DNA of 43,744 nucleotides, taken from positions 1 through 43,744 of the forward strand of contig CAZEFK010000031.1 of assembly GCA_964511405.1 (NCBI GenBank), given 5' to 3'. Numbering within the stretch: position 1 is the stretch's first letter; the number at the start of each line of letters is the position of its first letter. The stretch comes from CAZEFK01 sp964511405 (GTDB lineage Bacteria > Pseudomonadota > Alphaproteobacteria > Elsterales > Elsteraceae). Below, piece after piece: positions 31,945 to 39,962 of the stretch. Position numbers and translations under genes: made by a program. The notes below the pieces were generated by a model that had not been told where the DNA came from, ran no database searches, and was given only the letters and a program-made list of their open reading frames with translations.

Positions 31945-32699
31945 ATGAAAACGCTTCTGACGTCGGTCCTGGTCTCTATGCCCGGCTTGGCCGGTTCCGC
32001 CGGTGCCGCCGACTATCGCTTCACCAGCCTGGAGTTCGCGCCGTTCATCCAGACCGACGGTGGCAAGGCCGTGGGCCCGTTCGTCGAGATCATCACGCTG
32101 CCTGCGCGGCTCTGGCCAAGAGCTGCGCGGTCGAGGTGATGCCGTTCCGGCGCGCGCTCGACGAGGCCCAGGACGGAACCGCGACCGGCATCCTGCCGAT
32201 CAACGACGTGCCCGAGCGGCGCCAGGCGTTCTGGCTGTCGCCGCCGATCGTTCATTCCGCCTACGCCTTCTTCGCGCCGGAGGGGTCCCCGTTCACCTAT
32301 GCCAAGCCTGCCGACGTGACCGGCCGTCAGATCGGCGCCTACGGACCCTCGGCGACCTCCCTTGTCGCCGAGGCGATCGCCAAGGAGGGCGGCGGTCGGA
32401 TGGTGCTCGAACTCACCAACCTGACGGTGCTACGCAAGTTGGCGGCCGGGCATTACGGGCCTGACGGCGTCGGCTTCGCCAACCTGGAGGTCGGCACCTA
32501 TCTGCTGAAAAGCCAGCGGATCACCGGCGTCAAGCCGGCCGGCGTGGCCCGTGCGTTCGACTACACGATCGGTCTGTCGCGCCGGGCCATGACCGAAGAC
32601 CAGGCCGACGCGTTCAGCGCCGCCGTCGCGCGGCTCCGGGGCACCGGCAAGCTGGCCGAGATTCTGGCTCGATACGACCTGCAGCCGCCCGCGCAGTAG
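31945..32699 (+). pseudogene. Solute-binding protein-like gene with a frameshift
   Basis: An ATG at 31945 with an AGGGAGGA site opens a secreted family 3-type binding protein (signal MKTLLTSVLVSMPGLAGSAGA, then YRFTSLEFAPFIQTDGGKAVGPFVEIIT). The frame then shifts. The continuation ACAALAKSCAVEVMPFRRALDEAQDGTATGILPINDVPERRQAFWLSPPI...YDLQPPAQ is read in another frame to the stop at 32697-32699. The break is at about 32097-32103, after ATCATCACGCTG. The total length of 755 is one base short of a whole number of codons, so a single-base loss (in the genome or the assembly) explains it. If repaired, the product would have 251 residues. No permease is nearby. Confidence 0.75.
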
Positions 32700-32794
32700 C
32701 GCGGCGCGGATCGGCACCGGCGGCGGCGCCCACGTTGTCGGGCCCGCCGCCAGCCGCTAACGTCCGGCGACCCGTCATTGCCAAGGCAGACCCC

Positions 32795-35101
32795 ATGACC
32801 GTGGACACGACCATCGGCCGCTTCGGCAGCGGCCGCGCGGTGAAGCGCATCGAGGATGCCGGGCTGCTCGCCGGCGCCGGGCGCTTCGCCGACGACGTTG
32901 CCGAACCCGGCCAGGCTTTCCTTGCCTTCCTGCGCTCGCCCCATGCCCATGCCCGCATCGTCTCGATCGATGCCGCGGCGGCGCTGGCCATGCCGGGCGT
33001 GATCGCCGTGCTGACCGGCGCCGATCTCGCCGCCGACGGCATCAAGCCGCTGCCGCTGGCGCCCATGTTCAAGCGCCCCGATGGCGGCCCGGCCGCGACG
33101 CCGCTGCGCCCGGCGCTGGCCCAGGGGGCCGTGCGCTTCGTCGGCGAGGCGGTGGCGGCGGTGGTCGCCGAGACCGCGATCCAGGCCAAGGACGCGCTCG
33201 ACGCCGTCACGGTCGAGTACGACGAGCTGCCGGCCGTGGCCGGCGTCGCCGCGGCGACCGCTGCGGGCGCGCCGCTGGTCTGGCCCGAGGCGACGGGCAA
33301 CATCGCCGCCCAGATGACCCATGGCGACCGCGCCGCGACCGACGCGGCCTTTGCCGCGGCCGCCCATGTCGTCGGCCTGGACCTGGTCAACCAGCGCCTG
33401 GCGCCGGTGCCGCTGGAGCCGCGCAGCGTGCTCGCCAGCCCCGACGCCACCACCGGCCGCCTGACCCTGCGCCTGTCCAGCCAGATGCCGTCGAGCGCGC
33501 GCGATACCCTGTGCGGCGTCCTGGGCGTCCCGACCGAGACCGTGCGCGTCGTGGTCGGCGATGTCGGCGGCGGCTTCGGCATGAAGACCGGCCTTTATCC
33601 CGAGGATGTCGCGGTCGCCTGGGCGGCGCGGCGGCTCCAGCGCCCGGTCAAGTGGACCGCGGAGCGGATCGAGGAGTTCCTGGCCGCCACCCATGGCCGC
33701 GACGTGGTCAGCCGCGCCGAGTTGGCGCTCGACGCCGAGGGCCGGGTGCTGGGCTATCGCGTCCGCTCGCTGTGCGACATGGGCGCCTATGCCGGCACCG
33801 CCGGCATCATCATCCAGCTGCTGATCGGGCCGTGGGTCTCGACCAGCATCTACGACATCCGCACCATCGACCTGGAATTCGCGGCGGTCCTGACCAACAC
33901 GCCGCCGACCGCGCCCTATCGCGGCGCCGGCCGGCCCGAGGCGATCTACCTGATCGAGCGGCTGTTCGACGAGGCGGCCCGGCGGTTGAGGCTCGACCCC
34001 GCCGAGATCCGCCGGCGCAACCTGATCGCGCCCGAGCAGATGCCCTACACCAACGCGATGGGCCAGGTGTATGACAGCGGCCAGTTCGGCAAGGTCATGG
34101 ACCGCGGCCTCGCCCTCGCCGATTGGGCCGGCTTCGACGGCCGCGCGGCCCAGTCCAAGTCGCGCGGCAAGCTCCGCGGCCGCGGCATCGCGACCTTCCT
34201 GGAGTGGACCGGCGCCAACGTGTTCGAGGAGCGGGTCACGGTTCAGGTCTCGGGGTCGGGCGAGATCGAGGTCTATGCGACGACCATGGGCATGGGGCAG
34301 GGCATCGCGACCTCCTATGCCCAGCTGGTGGTCGACGTGTTCGGGGTGCCGATCGACCGCATCCGCTTCGTCCAGGGCGACAGCGACCGCGGCTCGGGCT
34401 TCGGCAGCGCCGGCTCGCGCTCGCTGTTCACCGCCGGCTCGGCGATCCGCCATGCGTCGGAGCAGGCGGTCGCCACCGGCCGCGAGCTGGCCGGCGAGGC
34501 GCTGGAGGCGGCGGCGGCCGACATCGAATATGGCGAGGGCGCCTTCCAGGTCGCCGGCACCGACCGCCGGATCGGCCTGTTCGAGCTGGCGGCGCGCCAG
34601 CCCGAGGGCCGCATCTTCATCGACACCGTGGGCAAGGTCAGCGGGCCGAGCTGGCCCAATGGCTGCCATATCTGCGAAGTCGAGATCGACCCCGACACCG
34701 GCGTCGTCCAGATCGTGTCCTACAAGTCGGTCAACGACGTCGGCCGCGTGGTCAACCCCATGATCGTGCGCGGCCAGCTCGACGGCGGCGCGGTGCAAGG
34801 CATCGGCCAGGCCCTCGGCGAACATCTGGTCTATGACGCATCAGGCCAGGCGCTATCCGCCAGCTTCATGGACTACATGATGCCGCGCGCCGACATCGTC
34901 GAAGACTTCGTCCACGAGCTGGACGAGTCGACGCCCTGCCGCAACAACCCGCTGGGGGTCAAGGGCGTGGGCGAACTGGGCACGATCGGCGCGACGCCCG
35001 CCGTGGTCAACGCCGTCGCTGACGCGCTGGCCCGCGCCGGCCGCTCCGCCACCATCCAGATGCCGCTGACGCCGGCCGTGGTGTGGGCGGCGCTGCAATA
35101 G
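32795..35101 (+). CDS. Xanthine dehydrogenase/aldehyde oxidase-family molybdopterin-binding large subunit
   Basis: A 768-residue large subunit of a CoxL/XDH-type molybdenum hydroxylase. It has a short aldehyde oxidase a/b hammerhead domain (about 10-125) and the two molybdopterin-binding domains. Motifs are VGDVGGGFGMKTGLYPEDVAVAWAARRL (cofactor glycine loop), PPTAPYRGAGRPEA (about 373-382, the form II signature rather than the CO dehydrogenase loop), GQGIATSYAQ, and the catalytic glutamate in GVKGVGELGTIG (about 726). The [2Fe-2S] small and FAD medium subunits normally encoded beside it are absent. The ATG at 32795 begins the family N-terminus; earlier in-frame ATG 32735 is rejected. Confidence 0.92.
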   Translation: MTVDTTIGRFGSGRAVKRIEDAGLLAGAGRFADDVAEPGQAFLAFLRSPHAHARIVSIDAAAALAMPGVIAVLTGADLAADGIKPLPLAPMFKRPDGGPAATPLRPALAQGAVRFVGEAVAAVVAETAIQAKDALDAVTVEYDELPAVAGVAAATAAGAPLVWPEATGNIAAQMTHGDRAATDAAFAAAAHVVGLDLVNQRLAPVPLEPRSVLASPDATTGRLTLRLSSQMPSSARDTLCGVLGVPTETVRVVVGDVGGGFGMKTGLYPEDVAVAWAARRLQRPVKWTAERIEEFLAATHGRDVVSRAELALDAEGRVLGYRVRSLCDMGAYAGTAGIIIQLLIGPWVSTSIYDIRTIDLEFAAVLTNTPPTAPYRGAGRPEAIYLIERLFDEAARRLRLDPAEIRRRNLIAPEQMPYTNAMGQVYDSGQFGKVMDRGLALADWAGFDGRAAQSKSRGKLRGRGIATFLEWTGANVFEERVTVQVSGSGEIEVYATTMGMGQGIATSYAQLVVDVFGVPIDRIRFVQGDSDRGSGFGSAGSRSLFTAGSAIRHASEQAVATGRELAGEALEAAAADIEYGEGAFQVAGTDRRIGLFELAARQPEGRIFIDTVGKVSGPSWPNGCHICEVEIDPDTGVVQIVSYKSVNDVGRVVNPMIVRGQLDGGAVQGIGQALGEHLVYDASGQALSASFMDYMMPRADIVEDFVHELDESTPCRNNPLGVKGVGELGTIGATPAVVNAVADALARAGRSATIQMPLTPAVVWAALQ

Positions 35102-35110
35102 ACCATCGTC

Positions 35111-35146
35111 CCCCTCTCTCCGCCCCCAATGGGGTGGAGAGAGGGG
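35111..35146. terminator. Strong bidirectional hairpin between convergent genes
   Basis: CCCCTCTCTCC (35111-35121) pairs perfectly with GGAGAGAGGGG (35136-35146). The inner bases continue the stem (CCCC with GGGG), leaving a 4-base loop. It sits 9 bases after the large-subunit stop and 15 bases after the stop of the opposing mddA-like gene, ideal for a shared terminator. AATTT follows on the plus strand. The sequence resembles the hairpin at 24270-24309. Confidence 0.75.
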
Positions 35147-35161
35147 AATTTGCTCGCGCGG

Positions 35162-35896
35162 TCAGGCGGACTTGCGCCAGGGGATCAGCATCGAGACCTT
35201 TTGCCGGTAGCGGCGATAGTCGTCGCCGAACACGGCGACGAGATCCCGCTCTTCGAGGAAGATGCCGACGAAGATGTAGGCCGTGGTCACGGCGGCGAAC
35301 AGCAGNNNNNNNNNNCCGGCGGTCATCACCGGCGCCGCCCAGAATGCGATGACAAAGCCGAGATAGATGGGGTGGCGCACGAGCTTGTACAGCAGCGGGG
35401 CCTTGAACCTCGGCGCCGGCATCGCGCGTCCGGACAGGTAGCTGAAGACCTGGTGCAGGCCGAACAGCTCGAAATGGTTGATCAGGAACGTGCTCAGCAG
35501 CACGATCAGCCACCCGACGAGTGACAGGATGGTGATCGCCGTCGCGAGCGGCGGCGTGGTTGCCCAGACCACCGCCGGCATCGGCCGCCACTGCCAGAAC
35601 AGGAGAATGAGCGCCAGGCTCGACAGCAGCACATAGGTGCTGCGCTCCACCGACGCCGGCACATACTGCACCCACCAGCGCTTGAACGGCGCGCGCGCCA
35701 TCACGCTGTGCTGGACGGCGAAGATCGACATCAGGATGAGATCGACGATCACCGCTTCGGTCGATCCGACCACCGCACCGGTGTCGAGGGTCTTCGGAAC
35801 GGCCAAGCCGCTGACGAAGCCGATCGCATAGAGGAATGTCAGGAAGAACACGAGGTACGCCACGACCCCGTAGCCGAACGCGACGATCCGGTTCAT
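35162..35896 (-). CDS. mddA: Methanethiol S-methyltransferase-like membrane protein (contains assembly gap)
   Basis: A 244-residue membrane protein with about five to six helices, resembling MddA, which methylates methanethiol to dimethyl sulfide with S-adenosylmethionine, and more broadly the NnrU/isoprenylcysteine methyltransferase fold. Matching stretches are MSIFAVQHSVMARAPFKRWW, LINHFELFGLHQVF, LYKLVRHPIYLGFVIAFWAAP and EERDLVAVFGDDYRRYRQKVSMLIPW. Ten Ns at 35306-35315 give four unknown residues between PVMTA and LLFAAV. The frame is kept only if ten is the true gap length; from memory, members have fewer residues there, so the size may be a placeholder. It stands alone before a LysR gene on the same strand. 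Confidence 0.8.
   Translation of the reverse strand: MNRIVAFGYGVVAYLVFFLTFLYAIGFVSGLAVPKTLDTGAVVGSTEAVIVDLILMSIFAVQHSVMARAPFKRWWVQYVPASVERSTYVLLSSLALILLFWQWRPMPAVVWATTPPLATAITILSLVGWLIVLLSTFLINHFELFGLHQVFSYLSGRAMPAPRFKAPLLYKLVRHPIYLGFVIAFWAAPVMTAXXXXLLFAAVTTAYIFVGIFLEERDLVAVFGDDYRRYRQKVSMLIPWRKSA
35306..35315. other. Assembly gap (10 N)
   Basis: Ten undetermined bases inside the mddA-like gene. The count may be a scaffold placeholder. Confidence 0.99.
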
Positions 35897-35996
35897 CGAA
35901 GGCCCCCTTGGATCACGAGGATCGAATTCGCTCTGCGGTTGATCGACCTTATAAAGGGTCGCCCGGTGCGTCGCCAGTGGCGCTTCTTGACCTGAT
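35897..35996. promoter_or_regulatory. Promoter region of the mddA-like gene
   Basis: A 100-base gap upstream of the mddA-like gene and downstream of the LysR gene, both on the minus strand. It contains an imperfect dyad at about 35945-35962 (CGACC...GGTCG around an A+T-rich centre TTATAAA), which may include a -10 element or operator. A GGGGGCC tract precedes the ATG as a weak ribosome site. No terminator for the LysR gene was seen. Confidence 0.35.
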
Positions 35997-36908
35997 CTAA
36001 GACCGCGCGGGCCGCTGGGCCAGCTGCCGCGCCAGCGTGACGAAGCGCTGGGCCGGCCCCGGCGGCTCGGCGGTGCGCCAGGCTAGGCGCAGGGGCGCGG
36101 TCAGGCCGGGGCAGCCGGTCAGGGGCCGGTAGACGACGCCCTCCAGGTTCAGCCGGCGCATGGAGGCCGGGATGATGGTCAGGCCCAGCCCGGCCGCGAC
36201 CAGGCTCAGGGTCGACAGCATGCGCGGCGCCTCCTGGCCGATGGACGGGCTGAAGCCCGCGGCGCGGCAGGCCGCGATGATCGCGTCATAGAGGCCGGGG
36301 CCGGTCGGGCGGCGATAGAGGATCAGCGTCTCGGCCGCCAGCGCCGCGAGGTCGACGCCGTCGGCGGCGTGGGCCAGCGGGTGATGGGCCGGTGCCGCCA
36401 GCAGCATCGGCTCGTCCAGCAGCGGCGCGATGGTGACGTCGGCCGCGGTGTCCGGCGGCGCGCGCACGAAGGCGGCATCGAGGCGCTCGGCCCGCACGGC
36501 GTCGACCAGCTCGGTGGTGCTGCTCTCCTCGAGGCCGAGATCGACCGCCGGCGCCGCCTGGCGGAACGCCCGGATGGCCGCCGCGACGAACGGGTGGAAG
36601 GCCGCCGAACTGGTGAAGCCCACGGCGATCCGGCCCTGCTCGCCGCGCCCGGCGCGGCGCGCCGCCTCCAGCGCCCGGTCCAGCCGCGCCAGCACCGCGC
36701 GCGCCTCGTCCAGCAAGGCGCGGCCGGCCGCAGTCAGCGCCATGCCGCGCGGCAGCCGCCGGAACAGTTTGGTCCCGAGCTGGTCCTCCAGGGCGCGGAT
36801 CTGCTGGCTGAGCGGCGGCTGCTGGATGCCCAGGCGCTCGGCGGCGCGGGTCAGGTGTCCGGTTTCGGCCACGGCCACGAAATAGCGAAGCTGGCGCAGG
36901 TCGATCAT
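35997..36908 (-). CDS. LysR-family regulator beside chromate transporter genes
   Basis: A 303-residue LysR protein: HTH at about 1-60 (IDLRQLRYFVAVAETGHLTRAAERLGIQQPPLSQQIRALEDQLGTKLFRR) and effector domain at about 90-295. It is divergent from the split chromate transporter operon, its probable target. A perfect 17-bp palindrome covers its start codon, no Shine-Dalgarno site precedes the ATG, and a leaderless or autoregulated transcript is possible. The sequence is close to the BenM/CatM branch, so an organic effector rather than chromate is equally plausible. Confidence 0.9.
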   Translation of the reverse strand: MIDLRQLRYFVAVAETGHLTRAAERLGIQQPPLSQQIRALEDQLGTKLFRRLPRGMALTAAGRALLDEARAVLARLDRALEAARRAGRGEQGRIAVGFTSSAAFHPFVAAAIRAFRQAAPAVDLGLEESSTTELVDAVRAERLDAAFVRAPPDTAADVTIAPLLDEPMLLAAPAHHPLAHAADGVDLAALAAETLILYRRPTGPGLYDAIIAACRAAGFSPSIGQEAPRMLSTLSLVAAGLGLTIIPASMRRLNLEGVVYRPLTGCPGLTAPLRLAWRTAEPPGPAQRFVTLARQLAQRPARS

Positions 36909-36922
36909 ATGGAAGCCATATG
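36906..36922. promoter_or_regulatory. Perfect 17-bp palindrome at a LysR start codon
   Basis: CATATGG (36906-36912), AAG spacer, CCATATG (36916-36922). A third related half-site CCATATA follows at 36936-36942. The palindrome includes the LysR initiation codon and faces the chromate transporter promoter, so it is the likely LysR binding site and autoregulatory operator. Confidence 0.65.
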
Positions 36923-36999
36923 GATTTTGAGGCTGCCATATATTGGACCCAATGTCGGCGCCGCTCTAGCCTCAGGGCTGCAATCACGCCGAGGACGCC

Positions 37000-37578
37000 A
37001 TGCCCGACCTGTCGCTTGCCGCCACGCCGCCCGCCGGCCGTGCCGCGCCGTCCGCCGCCACGGTCGGCGGCCTGTTCCTGGGCTTCCTCGGCATCGGCCT
37101 GATGGGCTTCGGCGGCGTGCTGCCGCTGGCGCGCCGGATGGTGGTGGAGCGGCGCGGCTGGCTGACCGCGGCCGAGTTCACCGACCTGCTGGGCCTGTGC
37201 CAGTTCCTGCCCGGCGGCAACGTCATCAACCTGTCGGTGGCGGTCGGGCTGCGGCACCGCGGGCTGGCCGGCGCACTGGCGGCGCTGGTCGGGCTGATCG
37301 CCGTGCCGTCGGCGATCGCGATCGGGCTTGGCGCCCTCTATGCCCACGCCCAAGGCGCGCCGGCGATCGGCCGCCTGTTCGCCGGCCTGGCCGCGGCGGC
37401 GGCCGGGCTGCTGGTGGCGATGGCGGCCCGGATGGCCGCCCCGCTGGCCCGGCTGCCGCGCGCCGCCGCGGTGGCGGCGCTGGTGGTCGTGGCGATCGCC
37501 GGGTTGCGGCTGCCGCTGCCGCTGGTGCTGCTGGCCGCGATGCCGGTCGGCGTCGTCGCGACCGGAGGCCGGCCATGA
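37000..37578 (+). CDS. Chromate transporter family protein, first half of a split ChrA
   Basis: A 192-residue inner-membrane protein of the short-chain CHR family, with about five to six helices. The CHR signature is FLGFLGIGLMGFGGVLPLARRMVVERRGWLTAAEFTDLLGLCQFLPGGNVINLSVAVG (about 26-85). Split CHR proteins work as pairs, here with the next gene, and are associated with chromate efflux in some bacteria; the physiological substrate in others is not known. Its TGA overlaps the ATG of the second half (ATGA). It is divergent from the LysR gene. Confidence 0.91.
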   Translation: MPDLSLAATPPAGRAAPSAATVGGLFLGFLGIGLMGFGGVLPLARRMVVERRGWLTAAEFTDLLGLCQFLPGGNVINLSVAVGLRHRGLAGALAALVGLIAVPSAIAIGLGALYAHAQGAPAIGRLFAGLAAAAAGLLVAMAARMAAPLARLPRAAAVAALVVVAIAGLRLPLPLVLLAAMPVGVVATGGRP

Positions 37579-38093
37579 GCGTACTGACGACCCTGGCGCT
37601 GATCTTCAGCGAGCTGTCGCTGCTGGCCTTCGGAGGCGGCAACACCATCCTGCCCGAGATGAAGCGGCAGGTGGTCGACGTGCATGGCTGGCTGAGCGCG
37701 CCGGAGTTCGGCGCGCTCTACGCCCTGGCCCAGGCGGCGCCGGGGCCGAACATGATGGTGGTGACGCTGGTCGGCTGGCGGGTCGCCGGCTGGTGGGGCG
37801 TGGCGGTCGCCTCGGCCGCCACCTTCGGCCCCTCGTCGCTGCTGACCGGCGTGGTGGTCGGGCTGTGGCACCGCTTCCGTGACCGGCCCTGGCGGCGCCG
37901 GCTGCAGGCGGGCCTGCGGCCGGTGACGGTCGGCCTGGTGGCGGCCAGTGCGGCGGTGATCACCCTGGGCGCCGACCGCGACTTGGGGCTGGCCGCGGTC
38001 ACGGCGGGCGGGGCGGCCCTCAGTCTGACCGGCCGCGTCCATCCCTTGCTGGTGCTGGCGGGCGGCGCGGCAGCGGGGCTGGCCGGGATCTAG
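37575..38093 (+). CDS. Chromate transporter family protein, second half of a split ChrA
   Basis: A 172-residue inner-membrane CHR-family partner of the preceding protein. It shows the same module in a different version: FSELSLLAFGGGNTILPEMKRQVVDVHGWLSAPEFGALYALAQAAPGPNMMVVTLVG. The two genes overlap by four bases, indicating translational coupling and 1:1 assembly with inverted topologies. Its last four bases overlap the convergent LysR gene at 38090. Confidence 0.91.
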   Translation: MSVLTTLALIFSELSLLAFGGGNTILPEMKRQVVDVHGWLSAPEFGALYALAQAAPGPNMMVVTLVGWRVAGWWGVAVASAATFGPSSLLTGVVVGLWHRFRDRPWRRRLQAGLRPVTVGLVAASAAVITLGADRDLGLAAVTAGGAALSLTGRVHPLLVLAGGAAAGLAGI

Positions 38094-39013
38094 GCCTCCG
38101 CCATTCCCGGCACCGCGGCGTCGGTGATCCGGTCGCGGCAATGGGCCTCGAAGGCCTCGACCAGCCGCGACTTGCGTAGCTGGCCCAACGTTGCCAGGCC
38201 GACCACCATCGGCCGGTGGTCGCCGGCCAGCGGCACCCGCACCACCCGCCGGCCGTCGAGGGCCGCATCGACGCGCGGGCGGACGTTGGCGAGCGTATAG
38301 CCGAAGCCGTTGGCGACCAGCGCCCGCACCATGTCGGGCTGGGCCGAGCGGGCGCCGATGACCGGCGTCAGGCCATCCTTGAGGAACAGCGCCAGGAAGT
38401 ATTCGCGGCTGAGCGGCAGGTCCAGCAGCACCAGCGGCTCCGATGCCAGCTCGGCCAGCCCGACCGCGGCGCGGCGGGCCAGCGGATGGTCGGCCGCGAC
38501 CACCGCATGCACCGGCAGGCGCGCCAGGGGCTGGAAGCGGACGCCCTCGGGCAGCTGCAGGTCGTAGGTCAGGGCGACGTCCAGGGTGGCGCGGCGCAGG
38601 CCGTCCAGCAGCCCTTCCTGGTCGTCCTGGACCTGGGCCAACTCGGCCTGCGGATAGGCGGCCAGGAAGGTCCGCGCCAGCTCGGGCAGCAGCAGCGGCG
38701 CCAGGGTGACCATGGCGCCGACCGTCAGCCGCCCGCGCACGCTGCCGGTCGCCTCCGAGGCCACGGCGTAGAGCGCCTCGGCCTGGGCGATCAGCCGCTT
38801 GGCCTCGGCCAGCAGGGTCCGCCCGGCCGGGGTCAGGGCCAGTCCCTGGGCGTGCAGGCGCACGAACAGCGGCACGCCCAGCTCGCGCTCCAGATGGGCG
38901 ATCGCCGCCGAGATCGAGGGCTGCGAGATCGCGATCCGCTCCGAGGCCAGGCGGATGCTCCCGGTCTCGCCGGTCGCCACGAAATAGTCGAGCTGCCGCA
39001 GCGTGAAGCGCAT
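38090..39013 (-). CDS. LysR-family regulator of the monooxygenase/RidA operon
   Basis: A 307-residue LysR protein: HTH at about 1-62 (MRFTLRQLDYFVATGETGSIRLASERIAISQPSISAAIAHLERELGVPLFVR), effector domain at about 90-300. It lies 47 bases after the RidA gene on the same strand, as last gene of the four-gene monooxygenase operon, rather than divergent from it as is more usual. The ATG at 39013 is taken because the HTH begins there. The longer frame up to 39517 is a read-through of the RidA region. Confidence 0.89.
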   Translation of the reverse strand: MRFTLRQLDYFVATGETGSIRLASERIAISQPSISAAIAHLERELGVPLFVRLHAQGLALTPAGRTLLAEAKRLIAQAEALYAVASEATGSVRGRLTVGAMVTLAPLLLPELARTFLAAYPQAELAQVQDDQEGLLDGLRRATLDVALTYDLQLPEGVRFQPLARLPVHAVVAADHPLARRAAVGLAELASEPLVLLDLPLSREYFLALFLKDGLTPVIGARSAQPDMVRALVANGFGYTLANVRPRVDAALDGRRVVRVPLAGDHRPMVVGLATLGQLRKSRLVEAFEAHCRDRITDAAVPGMAEA

Positions 39014-39060
39014 GCCCTGTCTATAGGGCGCGGGCGCGTACTTTTCTTCGACAAATGGAG

Positions 39061-39477
39061 TTACGCCTCCGGGATCACCGCGATGGCGTCGACCTCGACC
39101 AGCCATTCCGGGCGGGCCAGCGCCGAGACCACGACGCCGGTCGAGACCGGGAACACGCCCTTCAGCCAGCGCCCGACCGTGCGGTAGACCGGCTCGCGGT
39201 AGCGCGGGTCGGTCAGGTAGATCGTGATCTTGCAGATGTGGCTGAGATCCGAGCCGGCCTCCGCCAGCAGCATCTGGATGTTGGCCATGGCGCGGTCGGC
39301 CTGGCCGGCGGGGTCGCCGATCGCGACGCTCTGGCCGCTGTCCAGGTCCTGGCCGATCTGGCCGCGCACGAACACCATGGTGCCGCGGGCGACCACGGTC
39401 TGGCACAGGTCGTTGTCGAGCTTCTGCTCGGGGTAGGTGTCGCGGGTGTTGAACGGGCGGATGCGGGTGTGGACCAT
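39061..39477 (-). CDS. RidA (YjgF/YER057c/UK114)-family protein
   Basis: A 138-residue cytosolic trimer-forming protein. The RidA fold is visible in LCQTVVARGTMVFVRGQIGQDL, QADRAMANIQMLLAEAGSDLSHICKITIYLTDPRYREPVYRTVGRWL and ARPEWLVEVDAIAVIP. The arginine that canonical RidA uses to hydrolyse enamines lies near the C-terminus; here the equivalent region reads ALARPEWLVEVDAIA, with an Arg three residues before the Glu-Trp. It sits 11 bases downstream of the flavin reductase gene. Together with the monooxygenase this parallels the Rut pathway, where RutC is a RidA protein. Confidence 0.9.
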   Translation of the reverse strand: MVHTRIRPFNTRDTYPEQKLDNDLCQTVVARGTMVFVRGQIGQDLDSGQSVAIGDPAGQADRAMANIQMLLAEAGSDLSHICKITIYLTDPRYREPVYRTVGRWLKGVFPVSTGVVVSALARPEWLVEVDAIAVIPEA

Positions 39478-39488
39478 CGGGCACGTCC

Positions 39489-39962
39489 TCAAAGGCTGTG
39501 ATAGGCGCGGCGGGCATAGACCAGCGGCTGGCCGGCGCCGGCCAGCCATACCTCGGCGACCTGGCCGAACAGCACCTGGTGGGTGCCGACCGCCTGGGCG
39601 GACAGCAGCCGGCAGTCGAAGGCGGCCAGGGGATCGACCAGGCGCGGCGCGCCGGTGGTCAGCGGCGCCCAATCGGCGCCGGCGAACCTGTCGCCGGGTC
39701 CCAGCCGGCCGGCGAAGCGGTCGGCGACCGCCGCCTGGTCGTCGCGCAGCAGGTTCACGCAGAACACGCCGTTGGCCAGGATCGCCGCCGCCGCCGGACT
39801 CCGGTGGTGGATGCAGGCGAGCAGCACCGGCGATTGGTCGGCGGACACCGACGACATGGCCGACACCGTGACCCCGGCGCGCCCGGCCGCGCCGTCGGTG
39901 GTCACCACCGTCACCGAGGCCGCGGCGTAGCTCATGGCCTCGCGGAAGCGGTCCGCGATCAC
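39489..39962 (-). CDS. Flavin reductase (HpaC-like) component
   Basis: A 157-residue flavin:NAD(P)H reductase-domain protein that supplies reduced FAD or FMN to the monooxygenase encoded just upstream. It has FREAMSYAAASVTVVTTDGAAGRAGVTVSAMSSVSADQSPVLLACIHHRS (flavin-binding region, about 5-55), FCVNLLRDDQAAVADRFAG and VGTHQVLFGQVAEV. The start is a GTG at 39962 that overlaps the TGA of the monooxygenase (GTGA), showing translational coupling. Confidence 0.9.
   Translation of the reverse strand: MIADRFREAMSYAAASVTVVTTDGAAGRAGVTVSAMSSVSADQSPVLLACIHHRSPAAAAILANGVFCVNLLRDDQAAVADRFAGRLGPGDRFAGADWAPLTTGAPRLVDPLAAFDCRLLSAQAVGTHQVLFGQVAEVWLAGAGQPLVYARRAYHSL

Noticed and set aside
32700..32794. GGCGGCG...CGCCGCC hairpin as terminator of the frameshifted binding protein gene
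   Set aside because: Arms are simple GC triplets, the loop is long and no U-run follows. Such pairings are expected by chance in this composition.
32561..34825. 754-residue minus-strand open frame opposite the molybdopterin subunit
   Set aside because: Antisense shadow. The plus-strand protein carries full family motifs from end to end.
38090..39517. 475-residue version of the LysR protein
   Set aside because: The extra 168 residues are a frame-shifted reading of the RidA gene. The LysR HTH starts at 39013.
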